From the NCBI RefSeq assembly GCF_900087015.1, contig NZ_FLKP01000002.1, positions 186,001-250,000 of the forward strand: a stretch of 64,000 nt of DNA. Reading direction: 5' to 3'. This DNA comes from Christensenella timonensis. Lineage in GTDB: Bacteria; Bacillota; Clostridia; Christensenellales; Christensenellaceae. The notes beneath the pieces were generated by a model. It made no database searches and was not told where the DNA came from. It saw nothing but the letters and a program-made list of their open reading frames with translations. How positions within the stretch are numbered: position 1 is the first letter of the stretch; each line of letters opens with the position of its first letter. Shown here one piece after another: positions 61,656-64,000 of this stretch. Both the position numbers and the translations under genes were made by a program.

Positions 61656-62504
61656 TTACTTTTCGTAGATATAAAAGCCCTGTCCGCTTTTTTGTCCCAG
61701 CAGCCCGCCGCGCACCATTTTCCTGAGTAACGGATGTGCACGGTACTTATCGTCACCTGTTTCCGTTTGTAAAACTTCCATGATCGCCAGTACTACGTCC
61801 AGCCCGATCATGTCCCCCAGGGCCAGCGGCCCGATGGGATGGTTGGCCCCAAGCTTCATGGCCGTATCGATGTCCTGCACCGTCGCTGCGCCGTCCGCAT
61901 ACACGCCGATGGCCTCGTTGATCATAGGGATCAATATCCGGTTCACGACAAAGCCTGCATGTTCCTTGACGCATACCGGCGTTTTACCAATATTATGCGA
62001 CTCCTGCATGATACGCGCCGCAACCCCGGGGTCGGTATGCATACCCGATACGACTTCGACCAATTTCATAATATTCGCCGGATTAAAAAAATGCATACCC
62101 AGGAAACGTTCTTTATGGCAAAGCGCGTTCCCGATCGCCGTGATGGAAAGCGACGAGGTGTTGGTCGCGAGGATCGTATCCTCCTCTACGACCTGTTCCA
62201 ATGCCTTGAAAATTTCCTGCTTTGCTTCCATGCTTTCATAGATTGCTTCAATAACAAGTTCGCTGCCTGCGCATACGCCAAGTTGATCCGTGAAAACGAT
62301 TTGCGAAAGGATTTTTTCCTTTTGCCGTTCGCTGATTTTTTCTTTTTTCACCATATACTGCAGGGAACCTTCTATAATCCCCTTTCCCCGTTCAACATAT
62401 TCCATCCCTCTGTCGCAAAGCGCTACCTCACAGTCCGCCATTGCAAAAACCTGTGCAATGGAAGCTCCCATCGTGCCCGCACCGATCACTGATATTTTTT
62501 TCAT
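61656..62504 (-). CDS. hbd: 3-hydroxybutyryl-CoA dehydrogenase
   Basis: This 282-residue NAD(P)-dependent enzyme interconverts acetoacetyl-CoA and 3-hydroxybutyryl-CoA. The dinucleotide motif GAGTMG lies at 8-13. Ser117 and His138 (in MHFFNPANIMKLVEVV) are the expected catalytic residues. The C-terminal dimer domain follows. It lies three bases downstream of crt and belongs to a thl-crt-hbd run, the core of crotonyl-CoA and butyrate formation in clostridia. No bcd-etfBA genes are in the window. Confidence 0.95.
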   Translation of the reverse strand: MKKISVIGAGTMGASIAQVFAMADCEVALCDRGMEYVERGKGIIEGSLQYMVKKEKISERQKEKILSQIVFTDQLGVCAGSELVIEAIYESMEAKQEIFKALEQVVEEDTILATNTSSLSITAIGNALCHKERFLGMHFFNPANIMKLVEVVSGMHTDPGVAARIMQESHNIGKTPVCVKEHAGFVVNRILIPMINEAIGVYADGAATVQDIDTAMKLGANHPIGPLALGDMIGLDVVLAIMEVLQTETGDDKYRAHPLLRKMVRGGLLGQKSGQGFYIYEK

Positions 62505-62507
62505 ATG

Positions 62508-63269
62508 TTATTCCCCCGAAAAATATTCTGTTTTTTCCTTACGGTTGAAACTACGCATGCCCCTCTTCTGGTCATTCGTCAAAAACAACTGTGCAAAATA
62601 CATGTTTTCCGTTTCATAGTCGTGACGCTTCATAGATTTTTTGGCGTTGCGTATCCCGAGCGGCGCATTTGCGCACAAGTTTTGAGCCAGTTCCATCACC
62701 CGCTCCTCAAACGCATCTTTTCCAAAACATGCATTAACCAATCCACATGCCGCAGCCTCCTGCGCCCCTAATTTTTTCCCTGTGAAAATCAATTCCGCAG
62801 CGCGTCCATAGCCAATCAACTCTTTCAGGCGTACCGTACCGCCAAACCCCGGCATGACGCCGAGCGTCGTTTCCGGCAGCCCGAATACCGCGCTCTCGTC
62901 GGCAATGCGGATGTCGCACGCCAGCGCGAGCTCCATTCCGCCGCCCAGCGCATACCCGTTTACCGCCGCGATGACAGGCTGTTCCAGCTGCTCGACCATA
63001 TGAAACGCCTCGCATCCCAAACGCGCAAAGGCGTTCGCTTGCTGATACGTCATATTTTCCATCGCGGCAATGTCCGCACCCGCCGCAAAAGCCTTTCCCT
63101 CTTTGCTGCCCGTAACGACCACGCACCGTACATCCTTTTGGCCGTTTATTTTCCTGCATATTTCCTGCAATTCATGCAGCATCCGTTCATTGATTGCGTT
63201 TCTTTGCTTCGGGCGGTCAAGCGTAATCAGCGCAATACCGCCTTTCTTTTCCAGTCTGATTGTTTCCAT
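62508..63269 (-). CDS. crt: enoyl-CoA hydratase/crotonase
   Basis: This 253-residue crotonase-fold enzyme probably hydrates crotonyl-CoA. The two catalytic glutamates are Glu113 in ALGGGMELALACD and Glu133 in FGLPETTLG. The start at 63269 has AGGTGAG upstream; five extra in-frame codons upstream overlap the thl stop and are rejected. It lies five bases downstream of thl and three before hbd, so all three are coupled in one operon. Confidence 0.94.
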   Translation of the reverse strand: METIRLEKKGGIALITLDRPKQRNAINERMLHELQEICRKINGQKDVRCVVVTGSKEGKAFAAGADIAAMENMTYQQANAFARLGCEAFHMVEQLEQPVIAAVNGYALGGGMELALACDIRIADESAVFGLPETTLGVMPGFGGTVRLKELIGYGRAAELIFTGKKLGAQEAAACGLVNACFGKDAFEERVMELAQNLCANAPLGIRNAKKSMKRHDYETENMYFAQLFLTNDQKRGMRSFNRKEKTEYFSGE

Positions 63270-63274
63270 ACCGC

Positions 63275-64000
63275 TCACCTGCACAGGGAATCCCGCTCAA
63301 AAACCGTCGCTTCGCCCATTCCGCCGCCGATACAAAGCGTTGCCAGTCCATACCTGCCGTCCCGCTTTTCCAGCTCGTGCAGCAGCGTCACCGCAATGCG
63401 CGCTCCGGATGCGCCGATCGGATGCCCGAGCGCGATCGCCCCGCCGTTAACGTTAACCCTGTCCCTGTTTGCGCCGATCTCCTGCATAACTGCGATCGCC
63501 TGCGACGCAAAGGCCTCGTTCGCTTCGATCAAGTCCATGTCATCTATACCTAGGCCCGTATTTTCAAGAAGCTTCTTTACCGTAGGAATTGGCCCTGTCC
63601 CCATGACCTGCGGGTCGACCCCGCATGACGCGCATCCCAGCCATTTGGCCTGTGGAACCAACCGGTGTTCCCTGACAAAATCCCCGGACGCAACCACCAT
63701 CGCCGCCGCCCCGTCGTTTAAACCGGAGGCATTTCCCGCCGTAACCGTTCCTTCCTTTAAAAACGCCGGGCGCAGCTTGCCGAGCGCCTCTTTCGATGTT
63801 TCCCTGATGTATTCGTCCCGCGCAAAGAAAAGCGGGCCGCCCTTTTTCTGCGGGATCTCCACAGGCAGTATCTCGTTTTGAAAGCGGCCTGTTTGTGTGG
63901 CGCGAAGCGCTTTTTCCTGCGATTCCAACGCGAATTCGTCCTGCATCTGACGCGTGATGCCGTATTGCTGCGCAACGTTTTCCGCCGTCATTCCCATGTG
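63275..64000 (-). CDS. acetyl-CoA acetyltransferase (thiolase), C-terminal part cut by window edge
   Basis: The C-terminal 241 or so residues of a thiolase are visible. The catalytic His lies in LGHPIGASGAR and the second cysteine in LCIGGGMG, and IEANEAFASQ is conserved. The N-terminal half with the acyl-accepting Cys lies outside the window. It condenses two acetyl-CoA to acetoacetyl-CoA in this operon. It is the most upstream gene seen of thl-crt-hbd. The gap to crt is five bases. Confidence 0.94.
   Translation of the reverse strand, partial: HMGMTAENVAQQYGITRQMQDEFALESQEKALRATQTGRFQNEILPVEIPQKKGGPLFFARDEYIRETSKEALGKLRPAFLKEGTVTAGNASGLNDGAAAMVVASGDFVREHRLVPQAKWLGCASCGVDPQVMGTGPIPTVKKLLENTGLGIDDMDLIEANEAFASQAIAVMQEIGANRDRVNVNGGAIALGHPIGASGARIAVTLLHELEKRDGRYGLATLCIGGGMGEATVFERDSLCR

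Overview
The window looks like a chromosomal segment of an anaerobic, low-GC-lineage Gram-positive bacterium (Firmicutes, class Clostridia; a Christensenellales-like organism is possible, but that is only an impression from gene mix and moderate GC). The evidence is the tilS-hpt-ftsH cluster, a Spo0A-type regulator, a YabE/3D-domain protein beside rsmA, KtrAB, PadR/HAAS and LytTR signalling pairs, oxygen-independent NrdDG, and a thl-crt-hbd set for crotonyl/butyryl-CoA formation. Strong AGGAGG-type ribosome binding sites and frequent TTG starts fit this lineage. No rRNA, CRISPR array, phage or insertion sequence was seen. One tRNA-Ser is present.

Layout. 1-5 kb: ftsH (cut by the window edge), hpt and tilS, then a secreted NlpC/P60 peptidase, all on the minus strand. 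5-13.7 kb: a GH3 beta-glycosidase with a membrane tail, a DUF2284 protein, a MecA-like class B PBP with a DUF308 membrane protein, a YabE-like 3D protein and rsmA. 13.8-17.3 kb: two consecutive but very different PEP-carboxykinase-fold genes. 17.3-24 kb: a PadR/HAAS pair with a promoter-embedded operator, a non-coding stretch carrying a cluster of DnaA boxes, spo0A, ktrBA, an aquaporin and HU. 23.6-29.8 kb: two TetR regulators, tRNA-Ser followed by an AT-richer lipoprotein gene, a GHKL kinase/LytTR regulator pair, an RpiB-family protein lacking two usual histidines, and a YbaK-like protein.

29.8-36.3 kb: a heterodimeric ABC exporter with a divergent TetR regulator and a flavodoxin/ferredoxin gene that appears frameshifted at a (GC)5 run, then a divergent ribbon-helix-helix/small-protein pair around a 19-bp palindrome. 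36.4-39.5 kb: a cobalamin riboswitch followed by nrdD-nrdG, so the B12-independent ribonucleotide reductase is probably shut off when B12 is plentiful. 39.5-48.7 kb: eight minus-strand genes with small gaps, a GldA/F/G-plus-DUF4340 ABC system followed by a complete ribose-type sugar importer. 48.8-53.9 kb: an iron alcohol dehydrogenase and SMP-30 lactonase, divergent from a SorC regulator and FGGY sugar kinase across an intergenic region with repeated GTTAACAT motifs. Together with the importer these suggest uptake and catabolism of one sugar or polyol.

53.9-64 kb: acyl-CoA synthetase with an XRE-cupin regulator, DedA, RlmA-type rRNA methyltransferase, an OmpR/histidine kinase pair, an auxin-efflux-type carrier, a GNAT acetyltransferase and hbd-crt-thl (thl cut by the window edge).

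Functions were assigned by reading motifs and family resemblance only; no search was run. The strongest items for a second look are the DnaA-box cluster, the B12-riboswitch control of nrdDG, the atypical RpiB-family protein, the paired PEPCK genes, the exporter/importer run and the GC-tract frameshift.
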